From positions 248,001 to 312,000 of the forward strand of contig NZ_SOFE01000014.1 in NCBI RefSeq assembly GCF_004402405.1: a stretch of DNA of 64,000 bases. The letters are read 5' to 3'. Below, one piece after another: positions 53,291 to 62,145 of the stretch. The stretch's first letter is position 1, and each line of letters begins with the position of its first letter. This stretch comes from Cryobacterium levicorallinum (GTDB lineage Bacteria > Actinomycetota > Actinomycetes > Actinomycetales > Microbacteriaceae). A model generated the notes under the pieces. It searched no databases and was not told where the DNA came from. It saw nothing but the letters and a program-made list of their open reading frames with translations. Made by a program: the position numbers and the translations under genes.

Positions 53291-54717
53291 ATAGCACCAT
53301 TTTCGACCGGGCCCGGCCAGCGGCATCCGTTGTTAAAGCCTCGCTCACGGGAACACGCCAAGGCTCGTTTTGGCTCGAGGAGCTCGAGCCGCGTACCGGC
53401 TATCCAGCGCTCACCGGCGACCTGCGCTGCAACCTCGCGATCGTTGGCGGCGGCTACCTCGGACTGTGGAGTGCGGTGCTGGCCAAGCAGCAAAACCCTG
53501 ATGCGAGGGTGCTTTTGTTGGAGGCGCGCACGGTCGGCTGGGCGGCATCCGGTCGCAATGGCGGCTTCTGCGAGGCGAGCCTGACCCACGGTGACGACAA
53601 CGGGCGCAGCCGCTGGCCGAAAGAGATCGACCGACTGACCGAACTGGGCAACGAGAATCTCGACGAGATCGAACGAGCGGTGGCAGACCTCGGCATCGAC
53701 TGCGATTTTGAACGCACCGGATCCATCGACCTCGCCATCGAAGAGCATCAGATTGAGTGGCTGCGCGAAGAGACGATCGGCGAAAACGTGGTGTTTCTCG
53801 ACGAGTCCGCAGTGCGGGCCGAGGTCGCGTCACCGACCTATCTCGCCGGCGTCTGGCACCGGCGCAGCACCGCCCTCGTGCATCCGGGCAAGCTCGCCGC
53901 CGAACTGGCGCGCGTGGCGACCGACCTTGGAGTGGAGATCTTCGAGCACTCGCTCGTGCAGAGCGTGGACACGGCCCGACGTCTGCCGGCCCAGGGCGCC
54001 CGGGTAGTGACCACGGGCGGCACCGTGACCGCGCAGAAGGTCGCGCTCGCCACCAATGTCTTTCCCTCGCTGCTCAAACGCAACAAACTCGCGACCGTTC
54101 CAGTCTACGACTACGTGCTAATGACCGAACCGCTCGATGCGAGCCAGCTCGCCGCGATCGGCTGGCAGAATCGGCAGGGCCTGAGCGACCTCGCCAACCA
54201 GTTTCACTACTACCGACTGAGCGCCGACAACCGCATTCTGTTTGGCGGCTACGACGCCGTGTACCACTACGGGCGAAAGGTGCGCAGCGGCTACGAGAAC
54301 CGACCGGAGACCTTCGAGAAGCTCAGCAGCCACTTCTTCACGACGTTTCCGCAGCTGGCCGGCGTGCGCTTCAGCCACAAATGGGCCGGTGCGATCGACA
54401 CGTCCACGCAGTTCTGCGCCTTCTTCGGGCAGGCTCGCGGCGGGCGCATCAGTTATGCGGCCGGCTTCACCGGCCTCGGTGTTGGTGCCACGCACTTCGC
54501 CGCCCAGGTCATGCTAGACCAGCTGGCCGGCCGCAGTACGGAGCGCACTGAACTGGCCATGGTGCGGGGCCGTCCGCTTTCGTTCCCACCGGAGCCGCTC
54601 GCATCCGCTGGAATTCAGGCCACGCGCTGGGCACTCAATCGTGCCGACCACAATCGGGGCCGCCGCAACGTGCTGCTCAAGGGGCTCGATGCCGTGGGCC
54701 TAGGCTTCGACTCGTAG
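53287..54717 (+). CDS. FAD-dependent amine-oxidase-like oxidoreductase (DAO family)
   Basis: A 476-residue flavoprotein. The FAD-binding GxGxxG reads CNLAIVGGGYLGLWSAVLA (residues ~55-73), with VLLLEARTVGWAASGRNGGF as the second strand and the GRNGG loop. The C-terminal AAGFTGLGVGATHFAAQ closes the FAD site. Relatives include gamma-glutamylputrescine oxidase and glycine/sarcosine-type oxidases, which free ammonia or formaldehyde. The substrate is unknown. Immediately downstream of hxlBA and 0.5 kb from a phosphonate-type transporter, so oxidation of an N-methyl compound is a fair guess. Confidence 0.85.
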   Translation: MNSTIFDRARPAASVVKASLTGTRQGSFWLEELEPRTGYPALTGDLRCNLAIVGGGYLGLWSAVLAKQQNPDARVLLLEARTVGWAASGRNGGFCEASLTHGDDNGRSRWPKEIDRLTELGNENLDEIERAVADLGIDCDFERTGSIDLAIEEHQIEWLREETIGENVVFLDESAVRAEVASPTYLAGVWHRRSTALVHPGKLAAELARVATDLGVEIFEHSLVQSVDTARRLPAQGARVVTTGGTVTAQKVALATNVFPSLLKRNKLATVPVYDYVLMTEPLDASQLAAIGWQNRQGLSDLANQFHYYRLSADNRILFGGYDAVYHYGRKVRSGYENRPETFEKLSSHFFTTFPQLAGVRFSHKWAGAIDTSTQFCAFFGQARGGRISYAAGFTGLGVGATHFAAQVMLDQLAGRSTERTELAMVRGRPLSFPPEPLASAGIQATRWALNRADHNRGRRNVLLKGLDAVGLGFDS

Positions 54718-54727
54718 CCGGGACCGA

Positions 54728-54871
54728 CTATTTGCCGATGGGACCTGGCAGGCCCTTTTCGGCCAACACGGCGTCGGCCTCTTCCGGCCGACCGAGATCA
54801 GTGAGTATTTCGGCGCGCACTTCACGGGCATAACTGTAGAGTTCCGCGTCTGAGATTTCATCCTTCATCAT
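54728..54871 (-). CDS. small hypothetical protein (47 residues)
   Basis: A 47-residue reading starting with tandem ATGs directly after the stop of the small gene upstream (TAA-ATG). It is acidic and helix-prone (DAELYSYAREVRAEILTDLG, then EEADAVLAEKG). No family recognised. GC-rich codon third positions and coupling to the upstream reading support it being coding. It converges on the flavoprotein gene. Confidence 0.45.
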   Translation of the reverse strand: MMKDEISDAELYSYAREVRAEILTDLGRPEEADAVLAEKGLPGPIGK

Positions 54872-55069
54872 TTACCCCTTCCAGGTGGCTGGCAAGCGAG
54901 CGACCACCAGCTGCGCCAGGTCCCTATCATCTTCTTTTGCTTCGTCTTCTTTCGCGAGCTTGCGCAGCGAAGCGAGGCCGGCGATGCAGGCAGCGACGAA
55001 CGTTCCGTCCCAGGGAATGATCCCAAATAGGTAGAACTGCTCGGCTTCGAAGGTCATGGTCCAGAACAT
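54872..55069 (-). CDS. small hypothetical protein (65 residues)
   Basis: A 65-residue reading: an aromatic N-terminus (MTFEAEQFYLFGIIPWDG), a short hydrophobic stretch (FVAACIAGLASL), then an Asp/Glu/Lys-rich region and a C-terminal VARLPATW. No clear ribosome site; Met 5 is an alternative start. Not recognised. Its stop touches the next ATG, so the two small readings may be a pair, or both may be debris of a larger gene. Confidence 0.35.
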   Translation of the reverse strand: MFWTMTFEAEQFYLFGIIPWDGTFVAACIAGLASLRKLAKEDEAKEDDRDLAQLVVARLPATWKG

Positions 55070-55191
55070 AGCGGTCAGCGACCGCGTCCAACAACAACGA
55101 CCGGGTCATCCAGGCTCCGGTCCCGAAATGTCAGACAAGAGGATGCCGCACCTCGGCGGGCCTGGACCGACCAGCGGATGCCGCGCCGCGG

Positions 55192-56031
55192 CTAGTGCGG
55201 CGCGACTGCGGAGCTGCCGTCGAGCATCCGCTTGCGTGCCACGCTGCTGAGTCGCTCGGCCAAGAGGACGACGATGAGAATCATGATGATGATCGTCATC
55301 GCGGTGTCGAACTGGCGCAGTTGGAATGCCACGTTCAGCTCGACGCCGATGCCACCGGCTCCGACCAGGCCGAGTACCGCCGCGCCACGAATGGATTTTT
55401 CGAGGCAGTACAGGCTGGTGCCCGTGAACGACGGAAACGCGGTCGGGATGACCGCACAGGCCATGACGCTGATGCGGTTGGCTCCGGTAGAGCGCAACGC
55501 GTCGATCGGACCGCGGTCGAGCTCTTCGATGCGTTCCGCGAAGAAGCGGCCCGCGAAACCGATCGTATCGACCATGATCGTCAGGATTCCGGCGATCGGT
55601 CCGAGACCGACCGACACGACGAAAACCATGGCCCAGACCAAGTCGGGCACGCTGCGCATGACCGTGAGCAGTGATTTCGCGGCCACGTGAATCATGCTGT
55701 GTGGTGTGGTGTTTCGCGCAGCGAGCAGAGCGATCGGCAGGCTGAGGAGCACGCCGAGGGCCGTACCGATGATGGCCATCTCGATGGTTTCGAGCATGGC
55801 CTCCGCGAGGTTTGGCACGCGATCAGTCGCCGGTGGAAATCCGCGCGAGAGAAAATCCCACGTGCGCGCCGGGGCCATGAGTAGCCGTTCGGGGCTCAGA
55901 TCGAGGCGGGACACCCCGTGAATGGCGAGTCCCGCGAGCACCAGCACGGCCAGAAATGCTCCGCCGTGGGGGCGCCGAAACCGGCTGGGTGGCGCGCTGG
56001 TGACGCGCGTCGGCCGGGTGGTCATGATCAT
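55192..56031 (-). CDS. phnE: phosphonate-type ABC transporter permease
   Basis: A 279-residue permease with about six membrane helices. PhnE signatures: NLAEAMLETIEMAIIGTALGVLLSLPIALLAARNTTP and AIRSTGANR-like coupling helix (DALRSTGANRISV) that docks to the ATPase. It moves phosphonate, phosphite or a related oxyanion across the membrane. Its ATG overlaps the phnC stop (ATGA). Last gene of the phnD-phnC-phnE operon. Confidence 0.9.
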   Translation of the reverse strand: MIMTTRPTRVTSAPPSRFRRPHGGAFLAVLVLAGLAIHGVSRLDLSPERLLMAPARTWDFLSRGFPPATDRVPNLAEAMLETIEMAIIGTALGVLLSLPIALLAARNTTPHSMIHVAAKSLLTVMRSVPDLVWAMVFVVSVGLGPIAGILTIMVDTIGFAGRFFAERIEELDRGPIDALRSTGANRISVMACAVIPTAFPSFTGTSLYCLEKSIRGAAVLGLVGAGGIGVELNVAFQLRQFDTAMTIIIMILIVVLLAERLSSVARKRMLDGSSAVAPH

Positions 56032-56876
56032 CGATTCACTCCTGCTTCGTCGTGCTGCGAGTTCTCGGCGGAATCAGCCTGCTCTGAGTCCTCGGAATAC
56101 AGCCCGGCCAAATCGGTCCGAGACAGATCACGCATGTGCCCATCGAGCAGCAATCGGCCGCGTTGCAGTGCGACCACGCGGTCGCCATACGCCTCGGCGA
56201 GTTCCAGCTGGTGCAGGGTACAGACGAGCGTCAGACTCTTTTCTGCCACGACCTGCCAGAGCACGTCCATCACTTCCCGCCCGGCCCGGGGGTCGAGGGC
56301 GGCCACGGGTTCATCCGCGAGCACGATCGTTGGGCGTTGCATCAGCATCCTGGCGATCGCGACGCGCTGGCGCTGCCCACCGGACAGCTGGTCAGCGCGG
56401 CGCGAGGCGAAGGGGGCCAGGCCCACGCGTTCCAGACAGACCATGGCCTCGTCTCGCACAGTGCTGGACGAGGTCCAGGCGAACCAATTTCGTGGGTTGT
56501 CGGTGCGCCCGAGAGAACCGTGTCCGACGTTCGACAACACGCTGACCTGGTCCACGAGGTTAATCGATTGAAAGACCGTGCCGACCCGCCGACGTACGTC
56601 GCGCAGTTCTCTCGCCGTGGCTCCGGTCACCGCCGTTCCATCGAGGGAAATAGCGCCGGCCGTTGGCTCAATCAGACGAGTCAGTGCCTTGAGCAAGGTC
56701 GACTTACCGGATGCGTTGTGCCCCAGCAGCACGATGGCCTCACCCTGGTCAACGGTCAGGTTGATGCCGTCGAGGGCTTCTGTTCCATCGGGATAGCGAT
56801 GACTTAGATCGCGCACGCTGATCATGGGTGTGGCGTGGGGGACAGAGGTGCTGCGTGGGCTGTGCTGCCGGCTCAC
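56028..56876 (-). CDS. phnC: phosphonate-type ABC transporter ATP-binding protein
   Basis: A 282-residue ABC ATPase. Walker A is GHNASGKSTLLKALTRL, the Q-loop FQSINLV, the signature LSGGQRQRVAIARML, and Walker B IVLADEPVAALDP. The block VRRRVGTVFQSINLVDQVSVLSNV is typical of PhnC. It energises the phosphonate-type importer with PhnE and PhnD. Overlaps both neighbours by ATGA, so the operon is tightly coupled. The C-terminal ~25 residues are Asp/Glu/Ser-rich and unusual. Confidence 0.92.
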   Translation of the reverse strand: MSRQHSPRSTSVPHATPMISVRDLSHRYPDGTEALDGINLTVDQGEAIVLLGHNASGKSTLLKALTRLIEPTAGAISLDGTAVTGATARELRDVRRRVGTVFQSINLVDQVSVLSNVGHGSLGRTDNPRNWFAWTSSSTVRDEAMVCLERVGLAPFASRRADQLSGGQRQRVAIARMLMQRPTIVLADEPVAALDPRAGREVMDVLWQVVAEKSLTLVCTLHQLELAEAYGDRVVALQRGRLLLDGHMRDLSRTDLAGLYSEDSEQADSAENSQHDEAGVNR

Positions 56877-57793
56877 TCGGGGAGCTCGGCGAAATCGGCG
56901 AATCCAGCCGCTTCGAAGGCCGCGCGCGTCGGGTCGTAGTCGGCATCCGTGGCGACCTGGAATTCGGATTCGAGGTACTTGTCACTCTCGCCGGTCGCGG
57001 TGATGGCGTCGAGAAGCACCTGCTGGTTTTCGGTCAGGGTCTCTTGAAGCCAGGTCGCGCATCCGCTGCCGAGAGCGCTGCGGGCCACGAACAGATCGTT
57101 GGGCAGGTCGGGTCCCTCGGCCAGCATTTTGATCGATCCGGCCCCCAGTTCCTCTTCGATCTCCGCGAAGTCGCTCAGGCCGGTGCCGAGCGCATCGCCC
57201 TCACCGGCGCCGAATGCCGCGATGCGGGTCGCGCCGAGCGGAACGACGTCGACGTTATCGCCAGCGACGAGGCCGGCGTTGGAGAGCATTTCCAGCGGGC
57301 CCAGGTGACCGGAGGTGGAACCGACCTCCTTGGTGATGACCGTGGAGTTTTCGAGGTCGGCAAGCTCCGTCACGGTGGAATCGGCGCGGGTCACGATCAT
57401 GGAGCGGTAGCCGGGGCGGGTGATACCGACAACCGGGATGGCGTCCGCTTCCTGCTTCAGAACGACATATTCGGCGGGACCAGTCAGGAGCAGGTCGATC
57501 TCGTCGAATTCCAGCGCGGTCGACGCTGCGGTGCGGCTGGAGATTGGGTAAAACTCAACGTTCTTGCCGGTGGCTTCTTCAAATGCCGTACGGAATCCCT
57601 CGAATTCGACGACGAGAGTTTCGAGTCCTTCCACGCCCGTGTCGCTGAATCGAAGCGTGTCGGGGCACGAGTCCGCGCCGGTCGCGGCGAGAGGCTGGTC
57701 ACTCGCGGTACTGGTTGCGGCGCATCCGCTCAAGGCCAGAATGCTGACGAGGGCAAGGGCGGGAATGGACCTGTGGCTAGCTTTGGATCGCAA
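56873..57793 (-). CDS. phnD: phosphonate-type ABC transporter substrate-binding lipoprotein
   Basis: A 306-residue PhnD-like binding protein. A signal peptide ends in lipobox LALSGC. The mature part has SSRTAASTALEFDEIDLLLTGPAEYVVL and EVGSTSGHLGPLEML, the S-T-SG-L-P anion-binding segment of PhnD. The start is a TTG at 57793 with only a weak ribosome site; no ATG gives a better N-terminus. First gene of the operon. The ligand could be phosphonate, phosphite or hypophosphite; no C-P lyase or phosphonatase gene is in the window. Confidence 0.88.
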   Translation of the reverse strand: MRSKASHRSIPALALVSILALSGCAATSTASDQPLAATGADSCPDTLRFSDTGVEGLETLVVEFEGFRTAFEEATGKNVEFYPISSRTAASTALEFDEIDLLLTGPAEYVVLKQEADAIPVVGITRPGYRSMIVTRADSTVTELADLENSTVITKEVGSTSGHLGPLEMLSNAGLVAGDNVDVVPLGATRIAAFGAGEGDALGTGLSDFAEIEEELGAGSIKMLAEGPDLPNDLFVARSALGSGCATWLQETLTENQQVLLDAITATGESDKYLESEFQVATDADYDPTRAAFEAAGFADFAELPE

Positions 57794-57830
57794 AAGATGG
57801 AGCCTAACTGGTTGTGACGCGGCGAGAATA

Positions 57831-57865
57831 GAAGAACCCGAGAGTATTCGCCGCTCGGGTTCTTC
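57831..57865. terminator. 12-bp hairpin upstream of phnD
   Basis: GAAGAACCCGAG (57831-57842) and CTCGGGTTCTTC (57854-57865) are perfectly complementary with an 11-base loop. It lies between the HAD gene end and the phnD TTG, 38 bases upstream of the latter. It could terminate HAD transcription or act as a phnD leader structure. Confidence 0.65.
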
Positions 57866-57966
57866 AACACGCTGTCATTCCCCGGTCACCAGCCGTTTAC
57901 CTCCCGGTGAACACGAGGCAAATGCGAGGTGAACCGCGTGGGGGTTCCGCCTGGTTCGCGATGGCC

Positions 57967-58635
57967 TCAGCCGAGCAGCAGCTTGCGGAGCTGGTCGGTC
58001 GAGTGCACGACCGCGGTCGCCGCCTCGGCCTCGGCTGGCGAGCCGTAGCCCCACTCCACCAGAATCGCCGGAATGCCATTCGCCTGCGCGCCGATGGCGT
58101 CGTAGCTGCGGTCGCCGACCAGGACGGCGCCGCCGGTGTCTACGCCGGTCGCGGCCAGGCGGGCGAGCGCCTCTGCGACGATGTCGGCCTTGTTGCTGCG
58201 GGTGTCGTCGGCGGAGGCACCGACGGTGGCCGTGAAGTACTTGGCGAGGTCGAAGTGCGTGAGAATGGCGATCGCACTGAGCTCGGGCTTGCTGGTGGCC
58301 AGGGCGAGCGGAATTCCGGCCGCGTGGATACGTTCGAGCAGGCCGGCGACGCCGGGAAAGACAGCCGTGTCGAGCGCGGCGGCGCCGTGGTACTCGGCGC
58401 GGTAGACGGCGATGGCTTCGACGGCTTCGGCGGGGGTCATGCCGGCGTATTCCTGAAAGGCGTCGAACATGGGTGGGCCGACGTAGGCGAGCAGTTGGGC
58501 AGCGGAGGGCACCGGGCGGCCGAGCAGCGTAAACGTGCGGGCCAGAGAGCTGGTGATAGCCGGGGCGGAATCCGTGATGGTTCCGTCAAGGTCGAAGAGA
58601 ATGGCGCTCCAGGTGCGCGTCAATGTTGCGTTCAT
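57967..58635 (-). CDS. HAD family hydrolase (phosphoglycolate phosphatase-like)
   Basis: A 222-residue HAD phosphatase with cap domain. Motif I is LFDLDGTITDSA (nucleophile Asp), motif II ALATSK, and motif III/IV is the Lys-less NKADIVAEAL then VLVGDRSYDAIGAQANGIP. Relatives dephosphorylate phosphoglycolate, pyrimidine nucleotides or sugar phosphates. It sits upstream of phnD on the same strand, but a hairpin separates them. A link to phosphonoacetaldehyde hydrolase is tempting but its signature residues are not evident. Confidence 0.87.
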   Translation of the reverse strand: MNATLTRTWSAILFDLDGTITDSAPAITSSLARTFTLLGRPVPSAAQLLAYVGPPMFDAFQEYAGMTPAEAVEAIAVYRAEYHGAAALDTAVFPGVAGLLERIHAAGIPLALATSKPELSAIAILTHFDLAKYFTATVGASADDTRSNKADIVAEALARLAATGVDTGGAVLVGDRSYDAIGAQANGIPAILVEWGYGSPAEAEAATAVVHSTDQLRKLLLG

Positions 58636-58747
58636 TCGGCATAGCCTAGGCGGTCAGCCGAAAAAGTGTCCCATTTACCCATTTTCTCAGCATTCGTACG
58701 GTTAGTGAGGCGCTAGCCTTTTCGTTCCCCCTCACAAAGGAATCCGT

Positions 58748-59683
58748 ATGACGCTGTCTCCGCCCGACCGCCTGATCTACGGCTGCATGGGACTCGGCGG
58801 CGACTGGACGCCCGGGCCGGTCACCCCGGCCGCGATCGATCAGGCCGTCGCCGCGGTCGAGGCCGCGCTGTCCATCGGCATAACGGTGTTCGACCACGCC
58901 GACATTTACCGCTTTGGCAAGGCGGAGCAGGTGTTCGGTGAGGTTCTGAAACGCTCGCCGGGACTGCGCGAGCGCATCGAGATTCAGACGAAGTGCGGCA
59001 TCCGCTTGGATGCAGAGCACGCTCCCTACGACCTCGGGGCGATCGTGGCGCGCGTCGACGACAGCCTCGCGCGCCTGGACGTTGACTACGTCGACACGCT
59101 GCTGCTGCACCGGCCCGATCCGTTGCTCGAACCGGCCGTTGTCGCTGCGGCGGTGACCGACCTGCACGCCGCCGGAAAAATTCGCGCGCTCGGCGTCTCG
59201 AACATGTCGGGAGCGCAGATCGCGTTCCTCCAGCGCGAGATCGACCTGCCGATCGTGGTGAACCAGCTTGAGATGAGCCTGCTCAAGCGCGACTGGGTCG
59301 ACAGCACGGTGCTGGTCAACCACCCGGACGGCGCCGACAACACCTTTCCGCACGGCACGCTGGAGTACTGCGCGAGTAATGGGGTGCGGCTGCAGGCCTG
59401 GGGCGCGCTCGCGCAGGGCCGGTATTCCGGGGCGCCGGGCGCGGCGGCCGAGGAGGCGGCATCCGCTTTGGTGCAGACGCTGGCCGAGGCGAAGAACACG
59501 ACCCGCGAGGCCATCGTTCTCGGCTGGCTGATGCGACACCCCGCGCACATCGATCCCGTCCTCGGATCGAGCGATCCGGCGCGCATTCGGGCCTGCGGGG
59601 ATGCAGCCGCGCAGGCAGCGGCGATGACCCGCGACGAGTGGTTCGCGTTGTACCTTGCGGCCCGCGGGCGCCCGCTGCCCTAA
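58748..59683 (+). CDS. aldo/keto reductase (YdhF-like)
   Basis: A 311-residue AKR barrel. Active-site residues: Asp and Tyr in [17 protein letters not shown], Lys in EIQTKCG, and His in [15 protein letters not shown]-binding end: [15 protein letters not shown]. It reduces small carbonyl compounds, perhaps methylglyoxal or other aldehydes. CAAAGGAAT precedes the ATG. Monocistronic; its last 4 bases overlap the end of convergent nucS. Confidence 0.88.
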   Translation: MTLSPPDRLIYGCMGLGGDWTPGPVTPAAIDQAVAAVEAALSIGITVFDHADIYRFGKAEQVFGEVLKRSPGLRERIEIQTKCGIRLDAEHAPYDLGAIVARVDDSLARLDVDYVDTLLLHRPDPLLEPAVVAAAVTDLHAAGKIRALGVSNMSGAQIAFLQREIDLPIVVNQLEMSLLKRDWVDSTVLVNHPDGADNTFPHGTLEYCASNGVRLQAWGALAQGRYSGAPGAAAEEAASALVQTLAEAKNTTREAIVLGWLMRHPAHIDPVLGSSDPARIRACGDAAAQAAAMTRDEWFALYLAARGRPLP

Positions 59684-60375
59684 AAGAGTTTCGAGGCCGT
59701 GTCGTCGAGGCCGCGCATGGCGTCGTAGTCGAGGAGCAGACAGCGGATGCCGCGATCCTCCGCCAACTTGCGGGCCTGCGGTTTGATCGTCTGCGCCGCA
59801 AAAACCCCACTGACCGGCGCCAAATGCGGGTCGCGATTCATGAGTTCGAGGTAGCGCGTGAGCTGCTCCACCCCGTCGATATCGCCATTTCGCTTGAGTT
59901 CTACCGCGACAGATCGGCCGGCGGCATCCTGCGCGAGGATATCGACCGGCCCGATGGCGGTCATGTACTCACGGCGCACGAAGGTGAAACCCTCGCCGAG
60001 CAGATGAATGTGCTCGGCCAACAGCTTCTGCAGGTGCGACTCCGCGCCGTCCTTGATCAGGCCGGGGTCGATGCCGAGCTCGTGCGCCGAGTCGTGCTGC
60101 ACCTCGTACACGCTGACCACGAGCTGGTCGGCGGTCTTGCCGTGGGTGACCGTCCAGAGGGCGGTGATTCCGGCATCCGCTTGATCGCCGTCGGGCTCGG
60201 AGATGGCGATCGAGCAGGGTGGGCTCATCCAGTTCAGCGGTTTGTAGGAGCCGCCGTCGGAGTGCACGAGCACGCTGCCATCGGACTTGATCATCAGCAG
60301 ACGGGTGGCCAGCGGCAGGTGCGCGCTAAGACGCCCGGCATAGTCAACGGAGCATTTCGCAATTACAAGGCGCAC
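59680..60375 (-). CDS. nucS: mismatch-specific endonuclease NucS/EndoMS
   Basis: A 231-residue nuclease. The N-terminal DNA-binding/dimer domain runs from [21 protein letters not shown], and the C-terminal RecB-like catalytic core shows [24 protein letters not shown], with the Asp and the Glu-x-Lys, and [12 protein letters not shown]. NucS replaces MutS/MutL mismatch repair in most actinobacteria. It ends at 59680, overlapping the convergent AKR gene by 4 bases. Confidence 0.93.
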   Translation of the reverse strand: MRLVIAKCSVDYAGRLSAHLPLATRLLMIKSDGSVLVHSDGGSYKPLNWMSPPCSIAISEPDGDQADAGITALWTVTHGKTADQLVVSVYEVQHDSAHELGIDPGLIKDGAESHLQKLLAEHIHLLGEGFTFVRREYMTAIGPVDILAQDAAGRSVAVELKRNGDIDGVEQLTRYLELMNRDPHLAPVSGVFAAQTIKPQARKLAEDRGIRCLLLDYDAMRGLDDTASKLF

Positions 60376-60414
60376 TGAACGAGTTTATCCTGGTCGCCTT
60401 CGGCCTCTCATCGG

Positions 60415-60458
60415 CACGGGCCTCGGCGACCGCGCTCACGGGCCTCGGCGACCGCGCT
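60415..60458. repeat. 22-base direct repeat, two copies
   Basis: A 22-base unit starting CACGGGCCTCGGCGACC is found at 60415-60436 and 60437-60458 without change, followed by a six-base start of a third copy. It lies between nucS and dhaK. Function unknown; it may have arisen by slippage. Confidence 0.9.
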
Positions 60459-60473
60459 CACGGGTCGGGCGGC

Positions 60474-61469
60474 TCAGAAAACTCGCATTGCGATCTCGGC
60501 CGGGGCGGCGAGTAGTGCCGTTATCTCGTCGTCGAGTCGCACCAGCGTGATCGAGGCACCGGCCATGTCGAGCGAGGTGCAGTACTCGCCGACATAGTTA
60601 CGTCCCACGGTCATGCCCAGCGCGGTGAGCCGCTTGTGGATGATCCCGTAGAGAATGTACAGCTCACTGATCGGCGTGCCGCCGAGGCCGTTCACCATCA
60701 CGGCGACCCGGTCCCCGCTGACGAATGGCAGGTCGGGAACGATCGCGCTGAGCAGCTCGTCCACGATCTCGTCGGCGGGCATCCATTTGGCCCGGCGTCG
60801 CCCCGGTTCGCCGTGGATGCCGACGCCGATCTCGATCTCGTCGTCGCCGAGGGCAAACAGGGGTTCCCCCCGGGCGGGAGGAGTGCAGGCCGTCAGCGCG
60901 ACACCCATGGTGCGGGTGACGGAATTGACCTTTTCGCCGATGCGCACCAGCTCGTCGAGGTCGGCACCGGACTCCGCCGCGGCTCCAACGGCCTTCATCA
61001 CGAAGAAGTTGCCGGCCACGCCGCGGCGGCCGACGGTGTAGGTGGAGTCCTGCACCGACACGTCATCGTCGATGAACAGCGTGCGCACCTGGATGCCGTC
61101 GGCGCTGGATGCCTCCTCGGCCATCTCGAACGCCATCCGGTCTCCGGTGTAGTTGTTGACCAGGAGCAGCACCCCCTTGTCGGAGGCGAGGAGCTTGGTG
61201 GACTCGATAATGAAGTCGATCGGCGGGGCGGCAAAGACGTCTCCAGGGCACGCGCCGTCCAGCATCCCCTTACCGACCGTCATCACGTGGGCTGGCTCAT
61301 GACCGGAGCCGGAGCCCTGAATGATGGTGACCTTGTCGTGGTTGGGGGCATCCGCTCGATGGATGAGGTGATACTCGGGAACGTAGCGCAGGGTGTCGGG
61401 GTTCGCGAGCGCGATGCCCTCGAGCATCTCGGGAACGAACTGCTGGGGGTCGTTGATGAACTTCTTCAT
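60474..61469 (-). CDS. dhaK: dihydroxyacetone kinase subunit DhaK-like
   Basis: A 331-residue DAK1 protein. GSGSGHEPAH is the glycine-rich ketose site, and the catalytic His that binds the ketone covalently is in GVGIHGEPG (about residue 217). NYTGDRMAFEMA and VNGLGGTP are family marks. It binds dihydroxyacetone or a related ketose for phosphorylation with DhaL. No DhaM (PTS) gene is seen, so ATP may be the donor. GGAG precedes the ATG at 61469. Operon: aldolase, HAD, dhaL, dhaK, in that order of transcription. Confidence 0.92.
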   Translation of the reverse strand: MKKFINDPQQFVPEMLEGIALANPDTLRYVPEYHLIHRADAPNHDKVTIIQGSGSGHEPAHVMTVGKGMLDGACPGDVFAAPPIDFIIESTKLLASDKGVLLLVNNYTGDRMAFEMAEEASSADGIQVRTLFIDDDVSVQDSTYTVGRRGVAGNFFVMKAVGAAAESGADLDELVRIGEKVNSVTRTMGVALTACTPPARGEPLFALGDDEIEIGVGIHGEPGRRRAKWMPADEIVDELLSAIVPDLPFVSGDRVAVMVNGLGGTPISELYILYGIIHKRLTALGMTVGRNYVGEYCTSLDMAGASITLVRLDDEITALLAAPAEIAMRVF

Positions 61470-61512
61470 GATGTCTCCACGTCGTTGTCGGGATCGGATG
61501 GTTATCGGTGGG

Positions 61513-62145
61513 CTAGTTGGCCCAGGTTCGGGCGAGGCGCTCGACCAGCACAGCAATGGCGATCGCGCCAGCGTCGGGCGATCCCACGCTGCGCTCGCCG
61601 GTGTAGCTCGCGCGCCCGCGCCGGGCCTGGAGCAGGCTCGTGGCTTGTGCGGCCTCCCGAGCGGAGACCGCCATCTTGCCCAGAGCAGTCTTGGCGTCGT
61701 CGCCGGCCGCAAATGCGGCCTCGAGCGTGTCGACGGCGGGCACAAAAGCATCGAGCAGGGTTTTGTCACCGACATCGGACTTACCGCGGTACTTGATCCC
61801 TTCGATGGCCGCGCGCAGCGCGGTGATGGTGTCCGCCGGGCTGATCTCGTTTCGGCCCTTGAGCGCGGTGCCGGCGCGCAGGAATGCCGTTCCCCAGAGC
61901 GGCCCCGACGTTCCCCCGATGGTGCTGGTGATGACAATCGCGATCTTGCTCAGGAATACCCCGGGGTCCGTGCGGTCAACGCCGTCCCAGCCGGAGAGCA
62001 CAACCTCGAAACCGCGGGCCAGAGAGTAGCCGAAGTCCCCGTCACCGACAACTGAGTCAAGTTCGCCGAAGTATTTCTCGTTGACGAGGGCCTCCTCGGC
62101 GATGGAGCGCACCACGAATTCAGTCGCGTTCAGGGAACTGGTCAT
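61513..62145 (-). CDS. dhaL: dihydroxyacetone kinase subunit DhaL-like
   Basis: A 210-residue DAK2 protein. LDSVVGDGDFGYSLARGFEVV holds the Mg-binding Asp residues, and IGGTSGPLWGTAFLRAG and DALVPA-like DAFVPAVDTLEAA are DhaL signatures; RRGRASYTGERSVGSPDAGA closes the nucleotide site. It carries the nucleotide for ketose phosphorylation by DhaK. Overlaps the HAD gene by ATGA; dhaK follows 43 bases on. Confidence 0.92.
   Translation of the reverse strand: MTSSLNATEFVVRSIAEEALVNEKYFGELDSVVGDGDFGYSLARGFEVVLSGWDGVDRTDPGVFLSKIAIVITSTIGGTSGPLWGTAFLRAGTALKGRNEISPADTITALRAAIEGIKYRGKSDVGDKTLLDAFVPAVDTLEAAFAAGDDAKTALGKMAVSAREAAQATSLLQARRGRASYTGERSVGSPDAGAIAIAVLVERLARTWAN

Noticed and set aside
57967..58635. 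HAD gene as phosphonoacetaldehyde hydrolase
   Set aside because: The location near phnDCE is suggestive, but the motif text is that of the general phosphoglycolate phosphatase group and a hairpin separates it from phnD.
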